Assembly: GCA_036583965.1 (NCBI GenBank)
Contig: JAZBQD010000015.1
Location: forward strand, 67,302,830-67,366,829
Direction of reading: 5' to 3'
DNA from: Prunella strophiata
Taxonomy: Eukaryota > Chordata > Aves > Passeriformes > Prunellidae
Length of the DNA stretch: 64,000 nt
The position numbers were made by a program, and so were the translations under genes. Below the pieces are notes generated by a model. That model saw only the letters and a list, made by a program, of their open reading frames with translations. It searched no databases and had not been told where the DNA came from. This document shows positions 45,855 through 58,112 of this stretch, piece after piece (position 1 is the stretch's first letter; every line of letters starts with the position of its first letter).

Positions 45855-47418
45855 TCTGGGTCATAGGGTGTGAGCATTGACTTGCAGTACATCTTGCAGC
45901 AGTCAGTATCAGTTTAGGCAATGTTCTCAAGTTCTTCTTGAATCTGTAGTTTTTGGAATTGAGGTCTGTGTCCTGACTGGTCAGAGTATTGTGGGGAGCT
46001 GGGGTAAGTGCAGTTCTGTTACGTGTGGGTTTATTTGCAGACAATTTTACCTTCTTTTTAGGACTGCTACTTACTCTGGCATTGCTGTTATTCTTGCAAA
46101 CCAGACTACCTTGACTCCATCACCAAGACAGAAAACACCTTTCTTCACTTGAAATTATTACCTATCGATGTTAGCAATCTTATCTGTGATTACAAGCCTC
46201 TGGAGAAACAGAAACCTGAAAAATCTTGCTCATGTTGTAGATAATTTTATTCCTATCGAAAATTAAATGCTCATATCAGCTACTTTGTTCTCACATCTGA
46301 GGAAATGCCTTAAAAATATTTATCTGGAGTTAAAAAGTCTTATAATTGATAGAGCAACAGATATTTTGCAGCAATAATAGTGACATCTCAGTGCATAACA
46401 TGGTAGAATGTTGGACTCCCCTGATAGTCTTATTTGTCTGTAAATATCAATAAAATAACTTGCTACAATTTATGCTACAAATTGTATGCTGAAACAATGT
46501 ATGAGCACCATTATTTCTGCAAGCTGTTAGAAAGGTATTCTACTTTTAGCAAATGATTAATTCTAACAATTTGGACGTGTTTTCAGTTCTAGAGGCACAT
46601 AACAAGTATCAGGAGCAGATTAAAGTGGAGTTAGCCACTCTTGGAAGGGCGGCAGGACACTATTTCACAGTTGTCTGGAAAATGAACACTCAAAAAAATT
46701 GGCAAAAGAATGCTTACCAGCCTAGAATAATTACTTCTGAAGATCTGAAGCGATTGGTTCCTTTCAAGACCTGTCCTGGACAGCTTTTCAAGACCTAGAA
46801 TTAATTTACTAGTAAAAATCAGTGCTTTAAAAGCTAGACAAAACTCAGGTGCCATATTCCCCCTTGCAGCAGTGCCTTGTGCTTTGTTCTCCACTGATCT
46901 CTTTCCTCAAAACTACTTGTTTGCTGAAGGGAGGAGGTAGGAGCAAGGGGAAGGAGTGATGGCAAGACTGCAGCTGAGCTAGTGTAAATTACCTGAAGAG
47001 AAGGAGCCAAAGCCACAATGTCACAAGTAGTGAAGAAAATGAAAACTTGAGGAAAATTCCCATCTTGGCAGGGGATTAAATGCTCATTGGAAGTGACTTT
47101 GTGTGGGTAATTATACTGGGCACTTTAAAAGGATTGGGCATTTGATGAGAAAACTCAGGTGACATAAATTTCATTCTAAGCATAAACTAAGAATAATATT
47201 GAAGTGAATAATAGAAGTAATGATTTATAATGAGGGAACTAGAAAAACTGAGAAATGAGAGGTAAGATAACATATATATATATGGTTTGAAAAACAGCAT
47301 AATTGTGTGTGATAAAAAAAATAGAATTTCTACCCTGCTTGATCCATGAAATAAATAGCAGTTAAGGCAATCATGGAAAATGGATTCCTGAAAAAAGTTG
47401 CAATTAACTGTATTAAGT
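45855..47418. other. Non-coding DNA, no gene seen
   Basis: ORFs of up to 91 codons on both strands, overlapping and unrecognised, including one of 81 codons at 46553-46798 that is basic and hydrophilic. No named repeat. Confidence 0.5.
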
Positions 47419-47534
47419 AAAAAAAAAAAAAAAAATGTGGTTTGGATTTTTTTTTGTTTGGTTTGGTTTTGGTTTTTGTTTTTATATGTTTGTTTGTTTG
47501 TGTTTGTTTGTTTTGTTTTTGTTTGTTTGTTTTT
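47419..47534. repeat. Poly-A run followed by G/T-rich tract
   Basis: Seventeen A residues (47419-47435) are followed by about 100 bases of TTTG, GGTTTT and TTTGTTTG steps. The abrupt switch from A-only to T/G-only gives complementary halves that could pair. Confidence 0.85.
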
Positions 47535-48860
47535 TCTCTAAACTCCCATTTGACCAGTGCTACAACAAAGCATAATTTTATTTTACCTTATGGCATTTTG
47601 AAGCAATATTAAGACACTAAAGAGGATCCAAATCTTTTGTTTTTGCACATCTTCATGTAGTCTTTACTTTTATTAAGCATGCCTTGTCCATTTGAATAAA
47701 CTGGAAGTTCATCTTAAGTTGGAAATGTTTAAATACTTGCTTCTCTCTTATTTGCTGTAAAAAATAAAAAATGAAAAAAAAAATCATGTTACTTATGTCT
47801 GGATTCTTATGTATTTTTATTCCTGCAGCTCATGCTCCAAGATTCAGTAAGTTTGGAGAATACTTAGTGTATCATGGCTTTATAAAGAAATATTTTCAAG
47901 GAAAATTTACTATTGTGAAATAGCATAATGTTTTCTTATGGATTATAAATGGCAAGCAAAAATTGTGGTTAGGATTAATTCTGCTTTTTCCATACTGGTT
48001 GCTTTAATAGGCTAAAAGGTATAAATCCAGGAAAAAGCATATGAGAGCCTCTGAAAAAGCATAAGTTATGGATATTCCCATGTAGAATAATCTGCCATTG
48101 TAGGTTAGAACAAGTCAAAGTTTCCCAGTTTTATAGCCTTTAACATGGTTTATATAATTGGTTGGGGTTTATTATTTTTATTAATTGTGTTAGAATTATA
48201 TTTGTACTCCAACTGAGAGTAGTATCTTATTTTGATATTTTGTGCTCAAGAAATATGTAGCTCATCATTGTCCCAAAAGACTGCAGGCTGAATAGACCAA
48301 CAGGAGGCTAGGAAGAAATTGGAGACACAGCTCTGAAGGTCACACAAGTATCTTACTAATGACAGAATCCTTTTGTTGTGATGGGAATCAAGAAAACTCC
48401 ATCTCAAAAACATAAATTGCTGGAATCTAGGAAGAACTGGAAAAAGAAATAAATGCTAATGGTTATCTTATGTATCCATGTGTACCTGATAAGCTTGCAA
48501 AATAGCATGAATTAATCTGATTTATAGTGTTAAAAAAGTCATAATTATTTGAAAACATAATTGATTGCAGCATTTTGGTGCTGAAGTGGTGAGGTTTTTG
48601 AAAATTTATGTTACTATACAAAATTGCTGGTTGGTGGTATCTGTTTTTCTTGATTAGGAATTTTATTCATTATTTCTCTTTAGTAAAGATAGAGAAGAAT
48701 GGGGAAGAACTCTAGTAAAAATGCAGGACAAGTTAATGTATACTAAGTTTGCACTGTGCAGTTAAAGGGAGAATAAGTCTTCCAGTTTTTCAAAACATAA
48801 AGACATTGAAGTCTTCATTATAACAATAAATATGAATATACATTATTTTTTTGATTAGAA
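47535..48860. other. Non-coding DNA, no gene seen
   Basis: AT-rich, with no ORF of note and no named repeat. Confidence 0.6.
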
Positions 48861-49042
48861 TGGTGGTGAAACACTGGAAGAGGTTGCCCAAAGAACTTTT
48901 GGTGTCCTGTCCCTGGAAACATTCAAGATTAAGGTGGGTTCTGAGAAACCTGATCTATTTTAAGATGTCCTTGCTCATTATATGGGGATTGGATGACCTT
49001 TGAAGATTGCTTCCAATACAAAGTGTTCTATGGTTCTATGAT
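48861..49042 (+). mobile_element. CR1 LINE, extreme 3' end
   Basis: TGGTGGTGAAACACTGGAAGAGGTTGCCCA, then CCTGGAAACATTCAAG and GGATTGGATGACCTTTGA, is the CR1 3' untranslated region. It finishes with the tail octamers TTCTATGG and TTCTATGA (49026-49041). Only about 180 bases were copied, a typical heavily 5'-truncated insertion. Confidence 0.9.
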
Positions 49043-50279
49043 ATCATGCCCAACCCCTCTTTTTTCCCTAATTATGACTTCTTGCAGAAAAATATTTAAC
49101 TGCTGTATGTGTCAAAATGACACTTGAAATTACAATGATGATTTGACAAATGTCATCTAAGCAGTAGTTAAATTAATGCTTTCAGTAGTATGGAATAAAA
49201 ACTTAATGGCAAACCCTAGCTCTAAAATATATCACAATGTTTCAGCCTTGGAAAACTCTGAACACCATTATATACTGAGAATATGCTTTATATATACTTT
49301 TCCAGGGAAAATTCACTTCTTTTCTGTGAAGTCTGTACACCATGGCTGTTACTCTTCCTGCTATTTTCCAATAGTAACATTCTCTCTTGGATCAAATGTA
49401 TCTTTAAATTTTCTCTTCTTTCTTTGTGTCTTTGCATCTTTTCAGGTCCTGTGACAGATGTTAAGTTCAGTGCATGGTTGTATGTAGGAATTATTTGGCA
49501 CCAAAGAAAGTCATGGTTAGTGCTGGTCTGTAGCACGCCCTCCAGTCTCTAGCACATGACATTACTTGTTAAAGTACAGAGATACAACTCAGGTCATGCT
49601 TCATTAGATGTCTTCACACAGGCTGTGTAAATTCACATCAAAGCTTAGCAAATGTGTGAAAAATAGTCATTTAGCATATAACATCTGTGTTAGTCTGTCA
49701 TGATGAGGTCTTCCATACCTTTCCTTGATAATAAATACAGAAAAAGAACAACTTTCATCTTCAACACCTCAAGCTGAAAGCTCAATTTGCAAAGTAATGA
49801 TTTTGTTTAGGTTTTCATATCTCTTATAGCATGTACCATGCAATTAGAAACTGCTTTTTTGAAAAGCACTTGGTGTTTCCAAAGACAGTAGTCATACGTT
49901 TCTTGTAGAAGAAATTCCATTCTAAAGTAATATTGACTTATCTGAGTTCTTGTGTTGGAAAAACCATCACAATTTAGAAGATTATTTTTCCTTGCAATAT
50001 TTCCAGTATTAACTCATTTACACTAGAGTGGAAAGAATCATCTCTCTGCCCATTTGTTACAAATGAGTGTCTTAGGTTGCTTAAAGGATCAGCAAATGTA
50101 TCAGAAAAAAACAGGTATAGCATTAAAGTGAAAGAGTGACAAGATCTGTTGTAAAAATTCACTCTACTATTTACTCGATAGTAAAAGCACACAGAGAAAA
50201 ATCAATCAATCTAGAACTAAAATAAGCCAAAAATTATCTGTGTGGAGTCTGGGGATGTAAAAAGAGTGAGGATGGAAAA
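49043..50279. other. Non-coding DNA, no gene seen
   Basis: ORFs of up to 92 codons with no recognisable product (49176-49552, two overlapping frames). No named repeat. Confidence 0.55.
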
Positions 50280-51240
50280 GGGTAAAGATAAAAAGGAAAA
50301 AAGAGACTTTCCCATTGAGTCACAAGGTTCAGAGTAGACCCCCTTGCCAAACTTCACCCTGGACTCGACCAATGGTTCAGGCCTAAAGGTTTAACAGCAC
50401 TTCAAGTTAACAAGTAGTAAAATTATAGCTTATTTTAAATAATTTAACAAAATATTTAATAGAATTCATTTTAAGCACAACAGTAACTCATTTATAGGCC
50501 TATCTTACTTAGGAATCTAAGTTACATAAGACTCTAAGAGAGCAATGTTCATTTGTACACTTTCTTTTGCATATTCACAGCCACACACATGCAGACCTAA
50601 AAGAAGCATGCATGAGATGCATACCTGTGGAAACTTCGGCTCAGATTCAGTGAAGTACTCACATCTTTGTGTCGTCACAATGGGCAAAAGGTAGAGCCTC
50701 AGGGAGTAGGGGTATCAGCTCAGGCTGTGTCATCATTGTTCAGTCCTCCAAGCACAGCAAATTTGAGAGTTCACTATCTCTGAGAGGCCCCATGCAGAGG
50801 GAGGTTGCTGGTCACAGCCCACTGGGGTCCAGGAGAGCTCAGAGCATCTCACTTAGAGTGGCTGATCATGCAGTTGCAAGAGCACTGGATTCAGTCATAG
50901 CAATTTTCCATCCTGCCAGCAATTTGGGTCCCTAACTTTCTTTGAAAGTTCAGTAACAAAAATGTTGTTCCATTTGGGTTGTTACTCAGGCAAGAAATTT
51001 AAGTTACCAAAGCTGTTTGTCAAAAAACAGGAGCTCATTAAACAGAACTAGTTCCTGGGAGCTGACAGTGTTTCTGAGAGGCTCAAGAGGAGCTTAGTTC
51101 TGGTGCTATTTATCAAGGCCAAGGCCTAATGAGCATTTCTGAAATCATAGTGTGGAACAAGGAAAGGATGTGGGGGCCATGCACCATCACAACCATCAAT
51201 TGTCCTTTCTGTCCCAACAGAAACAGGGAACCTAGCAGAA
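50280..51240. other. Possible decayed ERV or other repeat
   Basis: The interval is richer in G and C than its neighbours, especially 50640-50930 and 51050-51240. The start GAGTCACAAGGTTCAGAGTAGACC followed by GACCAATGGTTCAGGCC resembles, from memory, retrovirus-derived repeat text in songbirds. I cannot place boundaries or a family, and there are no retroviral reading frames. The 88-codon plus ORF (50669-50935) is unrecognised. Confidence 0.3.
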
Positions 51241-54200
51241 CACGGACATAATGTCAGTAATTCAAAAATACATTAAGGAAAAAGACCTCAAGGTTCAACT
51301 TCATATGGAATATGTTTTTATCAAATTGCATCATCCATTCATAGTTAAAATAAACTATACTGCATTGGAGGAAAAAAATGTAATACTCAAGAAAGATTAT
51401 ATAAAAGGTCTTGTGAAGATCTCAAATGAATCAGCATTAGCTCTTATAGAAGCAAATCAGCATATCGTTATAGTGCCTGCCAAATTTCAACTGCTGCTAT
51501 CAAAACAAATCTATATTAATTTATTCAAGTGCTTACAGTAAATTTTAATAATTCACTGCAACTGTTTCCTCCTAAATCAAACCATTGAAATCAGAATGCT
51601 TCAAATTCCTGCTGTTTTGTACAAGCCTAAATTGAGATATATTTGAAGAAAGTTATTTAAAAGGTAATAGTTTCAAACTTAAATCTTTCTTTAAATAACA
51701 TTTTTATCTACTAAAATATTTTCCGCTATTAGTGGAAAATGCAGTTTTTTCTATCTGCATTTCTTTCCTGTTAACATTGCTGGATTATCCTGTTCAACCA
51801 GGAAGAACGAACTGTGGGGTTTCCTTTCTTGCAATAATTTGCATAAATATTCTTTTAAATGTTTATATTTTTACACTTAAATACTGAGTTGCTTTTCTAA
51901 GAGTATTCAGTAATTAAAAGGGCAACATACTTTTGTATTTAATTGATACTTTTGTATGTATTTAGGCAGTGTATTCCAAACTGAAACACTAGGTGATTTT
52001 GAAAAATAGTTACACTTTCATGTTCATATACATTTCTTGCTCTTACTTTGCAATGTTTTTTCTCCTTTCTGAGCATCCTCTCTAGTACTTTAGGGCATAT
52101 ACATAAACCACAGATATTTGCTTCCCTCAGCCCTAGCAATTGAAGGAAACGATGATATGAAAATGGAGTCCCTCTGTCTACAGAGGCAGTGGTCTGAACA
52201 AGGCATTGGGCAGCGTTCATAGCAGGAAAGGGGTTAGTATTTCAAGCTGAGGATGTCATCAAAGAAAACCCTTGTTTTTATAGGGTTTTTTATTCTTGTT
52301 TACCAGAAGTACTTACAGATTTTACATATTGGCAGAGAATATTAGTTTTATGTTGGTGCAGCATGGTCTCAAGAGAAAAAAAAAAGGTTTGGGTGGAGCA
52401 TCTGAATCAGTTTGCATGTATTAATGTTTTCTAAATAGACAGTGATTGTTGAATTTCATCTGCTATCATATTGCCCATTCTTGAAAAGTTCTTCTGGAGC
52501 TCTTCACTTTCAACCTTTATTTTTATGACCTTGAATAATGTAATATCAGGTTTATCCTCTCTTTATTCACCAGATTTTTATCATCATTTTATAAATATTT
52601 TTGACTGCAGAACTCAATGGGCTTTCAGTTCTTGCTTTGTGAAAACTGGCTTTTAATTCTCCTTTAATTCACCTTCTACTAGTTATTTGTTCAAGGGAGC
52701 AGTGCCTGTCCTAAAACTTCTGAACAGCAATTTAAGCCTGCTTCTTCTGCATGTTGCTAGTGAATACTGAGAACAGTTTTGAATACTGAGGACATTCTTT
52801 TTTTTTTTTTCCCTGACTGCATCACAACTTTGAGTTTGTTTATTTGAAAGAATGACTGGTCTTATAAAGGGTTTTCCCTTTGATTAAGAGATTTGCTCTC
52901 CTTATTCCCTTTTCTCTATGCATTTGACTGTTTTCTGATTTTTTATATTGTGGAGAAATCAATGGATTTGCTGCTTCTACATTCTCCATTCTCTTTTATG
53001 CCCATAGCAGGGAATAACTCACACAGAAAAGTAACGGGCAATTATATCCCCTTATCGGACTGGAAGTTAACCAGCTCACAGTGAAGTCCTTAAAGAAAGA
53101 GAGCAGTTACCTAAATGAGTTCTGTATTTAATGTCTTAGTCAGTCTCTAATTATGAGTGTATCTCAGATTTTCCACAGCATCAAAGGAATACTGATCCAT
53201 TTAACAATGCAACAGTCTATAAAGCAGCTGTCACAGCAGTAAAGGCAACCATTTTAAAATCTAAGTTTGCGTATGCTGATTTGAGTCATTAGTCTTTCAG
53301 CCCATTTTATATGGTTTAGTAAGTATTGACCTCAAGGTATCTTTAATTGGTGAGACTGCAACTGTCTCATATACTGTGCTACGTCTCAAGTGCTTACGTG
53401 AATGCTTCATTTAATTGCTGACCTTGCTTTGTTCTCTTTTGGCACTCTTCCTATCTTAGGAGCCAAGGGAAGGAATTAGAGTTTTCAGCATCTCACATGT
53501 TTGGGTGGTACTTCCCATTCCCTGAATTTATCTTTCTTTCCCTGTTAATGATGTTAGTCAGTAATGAATAGCCAGTGCAAAGCTACTAAACCGAGCCAAA
53601 GCTGCTAAGCCAGTCTTACTTTGTTTTCCTTCTCAGTTGAGAAAATATCAGTAACCAAATACCATGCATGGAACACAGTTGATCAGTCATGCTGTCTTCC
53701 TGCAAAAGTACACTACAAGCTTGAGAGAGAACAGGAAATTAGCATGCATGTGTGAAAAGGTGTTATCCATTTTCATTGATCCAGAATTAATGTGTTGAAT
53801 GGCTGAAGAAATGACAGAAAACATAGCCCAGGATTGTTTCCTCCCTGGCATCCTCCCCATTTTGGATCCAATTTAATGAGTACTATTTTCCTAAATTCTA
53901 ATTCTTTGTTTCATTCATGTCATTTTTAGTAAGTACTAATTTGCTAAAAAAAAAATTACACAGAATGTATCATCTCTACACATCATTGGATAACTAGGGA
54001 GTTCTGATGTATTCTGGGATATCCTTAGGGAGCTAAAAAATGCTATAGGATTTCATGAAGAGAGCATTATTATTAATACATTCATAATTTGGTCCCTGTT
54101 TGGTTTTAATCAGAACTGTTTAGTTATTGTAGCATATTATATTAAATGAAAATCTCCTAGTTACTTCACATTATACTGCAGTGGGAAAATATTATCAATT

Positions 54201-54248
54201 TCATTAAATAGGTTTTACTTTATTCGTTAAACAACTAAGTAGTTTGCT
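51241..54248. other. Non-coding DNA, no gene seen
   Basis: AT-rich. ORFs of 96 (51251-51541, plus) and 93 codons (51939-52220, minus) are unrecognised. A short stem with a 3-base loop (TTTTCCGCT-ATT-AGTGGAAAA) lies at 51719-51739. A T run begins near 52797. Confidence 0.55.
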
Positions 54249-54282
54249 TTTGTGGTTTTTTTTGTTTGTTTTTTTTTTTTGG
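54249..54282. repeat. T/G-rich low-complexity tract
   Basis: TTTTGTGGTTTTTTTTGTTTG followed by T runs and GGTG. It is one of the recurring G/T tracts. Confidence 0.75.
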
Positions 54283-55500
54283 TGTATTGCTTATTTATCA
54301 AATTTTCATTGTGACTTCAGGGACATATTTTCATTAATGCACATTTTATTTAGAACAGAACCATTTAGTTTTACTCCAGGGTAGCCTATTGCTAAACAGG
54401 ACCAGATATAATATTAACATTTCATAGCAGGAATATTGCAGGGACTCTTAGAGCCAGGCCTCTCTGAGTACAGTATCTTGAAATTCCATGTACAAAATAG
54501 GTTGAATGGAACCCCTTCACTTGCATGATCATATGTGTATGCAAAAAAATATTTCTTCAAATCATTAACAAGACAAGGAGAGCTTGCAGCCAAAAAGCTG
54601 TTTATCACAAGAAGCTGCAGTACCCTAGACATTGTTGCATCTGGTTTCATCAGACAAGCAATACCTGGCTCTGCTAATAGTAGTTGGGAAATCACTAAGA
54701 TGTTTTGAGGAAAATAGGGCTGTGACTGTGAATGAACTCTTATTGAGCAAGGGACTGAACCAATATTGTTGCATAGCTTTAAAGCTCAATTTGCTTCCTC
54801 TGTATGAAATACCAAGAACATCCCCACAGTTACTCTGTCTTTTTGGTCATGGTGGAAAGAAGAGAAAAAGAACTCCCAACCATTAAATCAGAGAGGGGAA
54901 AAAACCCCACAATTACTACAATACATAGAAATTCAACTGATATGAGCAGAGTATGCTGGCTACAATGGAGATGGGTGCCATCAATTCCAGGTGACTTTCA
55001 GAGTTTTTAATCTGGGTGTTTATTCTTTTATGTTGATTTGTGGTTTTATTCAGTTCCCCACCTTTGTCTCCTTCAGGGTGTTTACACCATCATCCCTCCG
55101 TTTTCCCTATTTTCTTTCTTTCTATGTTTTCATAGGCCTTTTATTTCTTTCTCTTCAGTTATTTTCTCCCTTTCTCTCTTACACTAATCAAATTCCTTCT
55201 GTCCTGACCAAATTTTCACCTCAGGAAAAAACAAGCATACACATCTGCCAAAATAAAACAAAATAGAAGAAACCAAACACTTCTGTGAACATGTCAATCT
55301 TTGGCATGATTTATTCATGTGACAATAAAAAACAGGTGGCCATATTTTTCTTTCTGTGCAAATACTGTTGTGCTATTGACAACTAAAACTTTGAGAAATG
55401 GAAATCCAGTTCCTTTTCTTTTTCCACTTATAATAATGTGATATGCAATCATACCCTTTGAAGCACATTCTTGCTAAGATATATTGAGTTCTTGGCAAGT
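54283..55500. other. Non-coding DNA, no gene seen
   Basis: ORFs of up to 93 codons on both strands, unrecognised. The part 55080-55200 is strongly pyrimidine-rich on the plus strand. Confidence 0.55.
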
Positions 55501-55592
55501 GTGGGGTTTTTTTCTTTTTTTTTTTTTTTTTTTTGTTGTAAGTTTTTTTGTTGGTTTTTTTTTGGGTTTTGTTGGGGTTTTTTTTTGTGTTG
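55501..55592. repeat. G/T-rich tract with long T runs
   Basis: GTGGGGTTTTTTTC followed by a T run of about 20, then GGTTTTTTTTTGGGTTTTG and TTGGGG. It is of the same type as 15.87 and 17.47 kb. Confidence 0.85.
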
Positions 55593-57148
55593 GCACAGAC
55601 TTAAATTGATAAGCGGTACCCAACTACTAAAGAGTTAACATTTTCTACACCGTTTTGTTGCTTTCCAATACTTCCACTGTAGTGGTGAAATGACAGTAGA
55701 AGATTGACAAAGATTCTAATATTATTTTTCTTCAAGAAGTGCATCAGTTTTTGATAAGATCAAATGGGTATCTATTGGTTAAATTTCTTTGGTGGAGGTA
55801 TTCAGCAGACTAAAAGGGAGAGAGAAGACACCAACATATGCCAATAAAGCAATCTTCTGAGTTTGAATAGGTTCTGCTGGTTTGGACCAAATATAATTAG
55901 AGTGTTTAATGAGAGGAATTAATAGAGGTGGGCTGAGTTGGCTGAAAAAGTCTGACTCAGGAACAGTCTTGAGCTCCCCAGTATGCTCCATTTGCTAAGT
56001 GACAAGAGTGAATGACACAGCACTGTGAATCAAGTCAATCTCTTTATTGTCAGAGAACCAACATTCTTCAATGGCATCTTAGCATTCAGAATAACTCTCA
56101 CCTGAGCCTCAATTAACTGTAAGTTAAAATGTACTGCCAAATATAGCTTTGTACATGCAAATAATCAAAAGTGTTTGCTGTAATCTGAAATCCAGATGCA
56201 CAGCATGCTGTCTCAAGGGCTAGAAATGTGTCCATACTTTTAATACATGTAAACACTTAGGCATTTACCTTACGTTATCTATACCTGTTCACATTTGTAC
56301 ATCTATGTACAGAAATTGTTATTTAACTAAACAAAGAGTGTGAAAAATCTAAAGGTAATTCTTCATAAAAGACATATCATAGTAGTGCTTTATCTTCCTT
56401 TCGATTTGAGTCCAATCCTCTAGTCTCCTAATATATAAGTTTTTGAATTAGAGTACCATATTTGATAGCAAGTAAATATTCCTAAACTTGGGCTATACAT
56501 CTGTGTCATTCAGAACTCCAGGAAGTACAATAATTTAACTCAAAACCGTCATGAATCTTGCATTAGAAAGCAACTTTGACCATTGTGATGCATTATGACT
56601 AATAAATAGTAGGTCTGGGAATCTGAAAATATACATACAAAATGCACATTCTTTTATATCTTAATCAGAAATAAACAACAACATTCCAGAGCTCAGTCCT
56701 TAGAGGGCTGCAAGATGGATATTTATTCCAATGTGGTCAAGTACATGGGCTGTAGGGATATAAATTGCTCCAGCAAGAGTTACAAGGGAATGTCTGGTAC
56801 GTCATCTGGAGCACATCCTCACCCTTCTTTCCAGACCTTGTTGCTTGCAGGATCATTTCTTACACTTTCTCCTTTCTCCTCTCTCCTTAAATATGCAATG
56901 CCAGAGAAAATGCACAAATGGCCAACAACCTCTACTTTGTCCTGTTATGGGACCATTGTGGAGAAGGCTGAAACTAGCTGAGTCTGGGACAAGACTCATT
57001 CTCATCTCCTGCCAAAGCAGCCATCCCTGTAGCCCTCATGTTGCTCAAAATCTTGCCACCTACGCACAATACAAGTGGAATTTCAGAGATGCATTTAGTT
57101 TTTCAGGCTTTTTGCAGCCATTAGAATTTGGACATGTAAAGTCTTTGG
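55593..57148. other. Non-coding DNA, no gene seen
   Basis: On the minus strand an AATAAA lies at 56043-56048, so the region to its right could be a 3' untranslated region of a minus-strand transcript. No coding exon supports that. The ORFs of 88 and 105 codons at 56715-57162 overlap and are unrecognised. Confidence 0.45.
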
Positions 57149-58112
57149 TCATAGAATCATAGAACTCTTTGGAGTTAAGGAAGGGACCTTAAAGATCATC
57201 TCCTTAGAACATGTCTGCCATGGGCAGGGAGAGTTTCCACTAGACCAAGTGTCTCAAATCCCCATCCAACCTGGCCTTGAACAATTTCAGGAATGGGGCA
57301 TTCACAGCTTTTTTGGGGAATCTATTCCAGTACCTTCACAGTAAAGTATTTCTTCCTAATACCTATCTAAACCTACCCTCTTTTAGTTTAAAAACATCGC
57401 CCCTTGTCTTATTCTTGTATGTCCTTGGGACAAGTCCCTCCATCCTTCTTGTAGGTCCCCTTAAAGTAGTGGAAGGTGCTATAAGGTCTCCTTGGAATCT
57501 GCTTCTTTTCCAGGCTGAAAAACCCCAACTCCCTCAGCCTGTCCTCACACATGAGGGTTCCAGCCCTCTGATCATCTTTCGTGGTCCTCCTCTGATCCTG
57601 CTTCAGCAGGTTCACATCCTTTTTATGCTGGGGAACCCAGAGCTGGATGCAGCACTCCAGGTGGGGTCTCAGGAGAGAAGAGGAGAGGGACAACACCTCC
57701 CTCACTCTGCTAGTCATGCTAGTTTTGATGCAGCCCAGGACATGATTGGCTTTCTGGGCTGAAAACACATTGCCAGCTCATATTGAGCCTCTCATCAACC
57801 AACACCCAAAACTCCATCTTCTCTGGACTTCTCTCAATCCATTCTCTACCCAGACTGTATTTGAGCTTGGAATTGCTCCAATCCAGATGCAGCACCTTGC
57901 ACTTTGCCTTGTTCAAATTTGTGAAGTTCATATGGGCCAACCTCTGAAGCCTGTCAAGGTCCATCTGGGCAGCATCCCTTCCCTCCAGCATCTCAGCCAG
58001 ATCACACACCTTGGTGACATCAGCAAACTTGCACTCAATCCCACTCTTTGTGTTGCTGAAAAAGATATTAAACAGCATTGATCCCAATACTGATCCCTGA
58101 GAAACAATGACT
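57149..58112 (-). mobile_element. CR1 LINE, about 960-bp 3' fragment
   Basis: The plus strand starts with the reversed tail TCATAGAATCATAGAA and then AAAGATCATCTCC, GCCATGGGCAGGG and CCAACCTGGCCTTGAAC, the antisense CR1 3' untranslated region. It continues through CAGGCTGAAAAACCCCAACT, TGGATGCAGCACTCCAGGTG and GCCAGCTCATATTGAGCC, and ends in CCAATACTGATCCCTGAG near 58112. It is the longest CR1 copy here and the only one holding both the 3' tail and part of the polymerase. It is truncated at its 5' end in the polymerase, and the ORF is broken. Confidence 0.93.
57409..58087 (-). pseudogene. CR1 ORF2 reverse-transcriptase remnant, frameshifted
   Basis: Two minus-strand frames hold it. The first (58087 to 57719) runs from MGSMLFNIFFSNTKSGIECK through the metal-binding box and GRDAAQMDLDRLQRLAH to KCKVLHLDW, EKMEFWVLVDERLNMSWQCV and a scrambled end. 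The second (57768 to 57409) picks up with AQKANHVLGCIKTSM, then LECCIQLWVPQHKKDVNLL and ELGFFSLEKK. The change of frame near 57719-57768 is a single indel. The catalytic box reads FADVTK where the family has FADDTK, so one of the two aspartates is lost. It is inactive on both counts. Confidence 0.88.
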
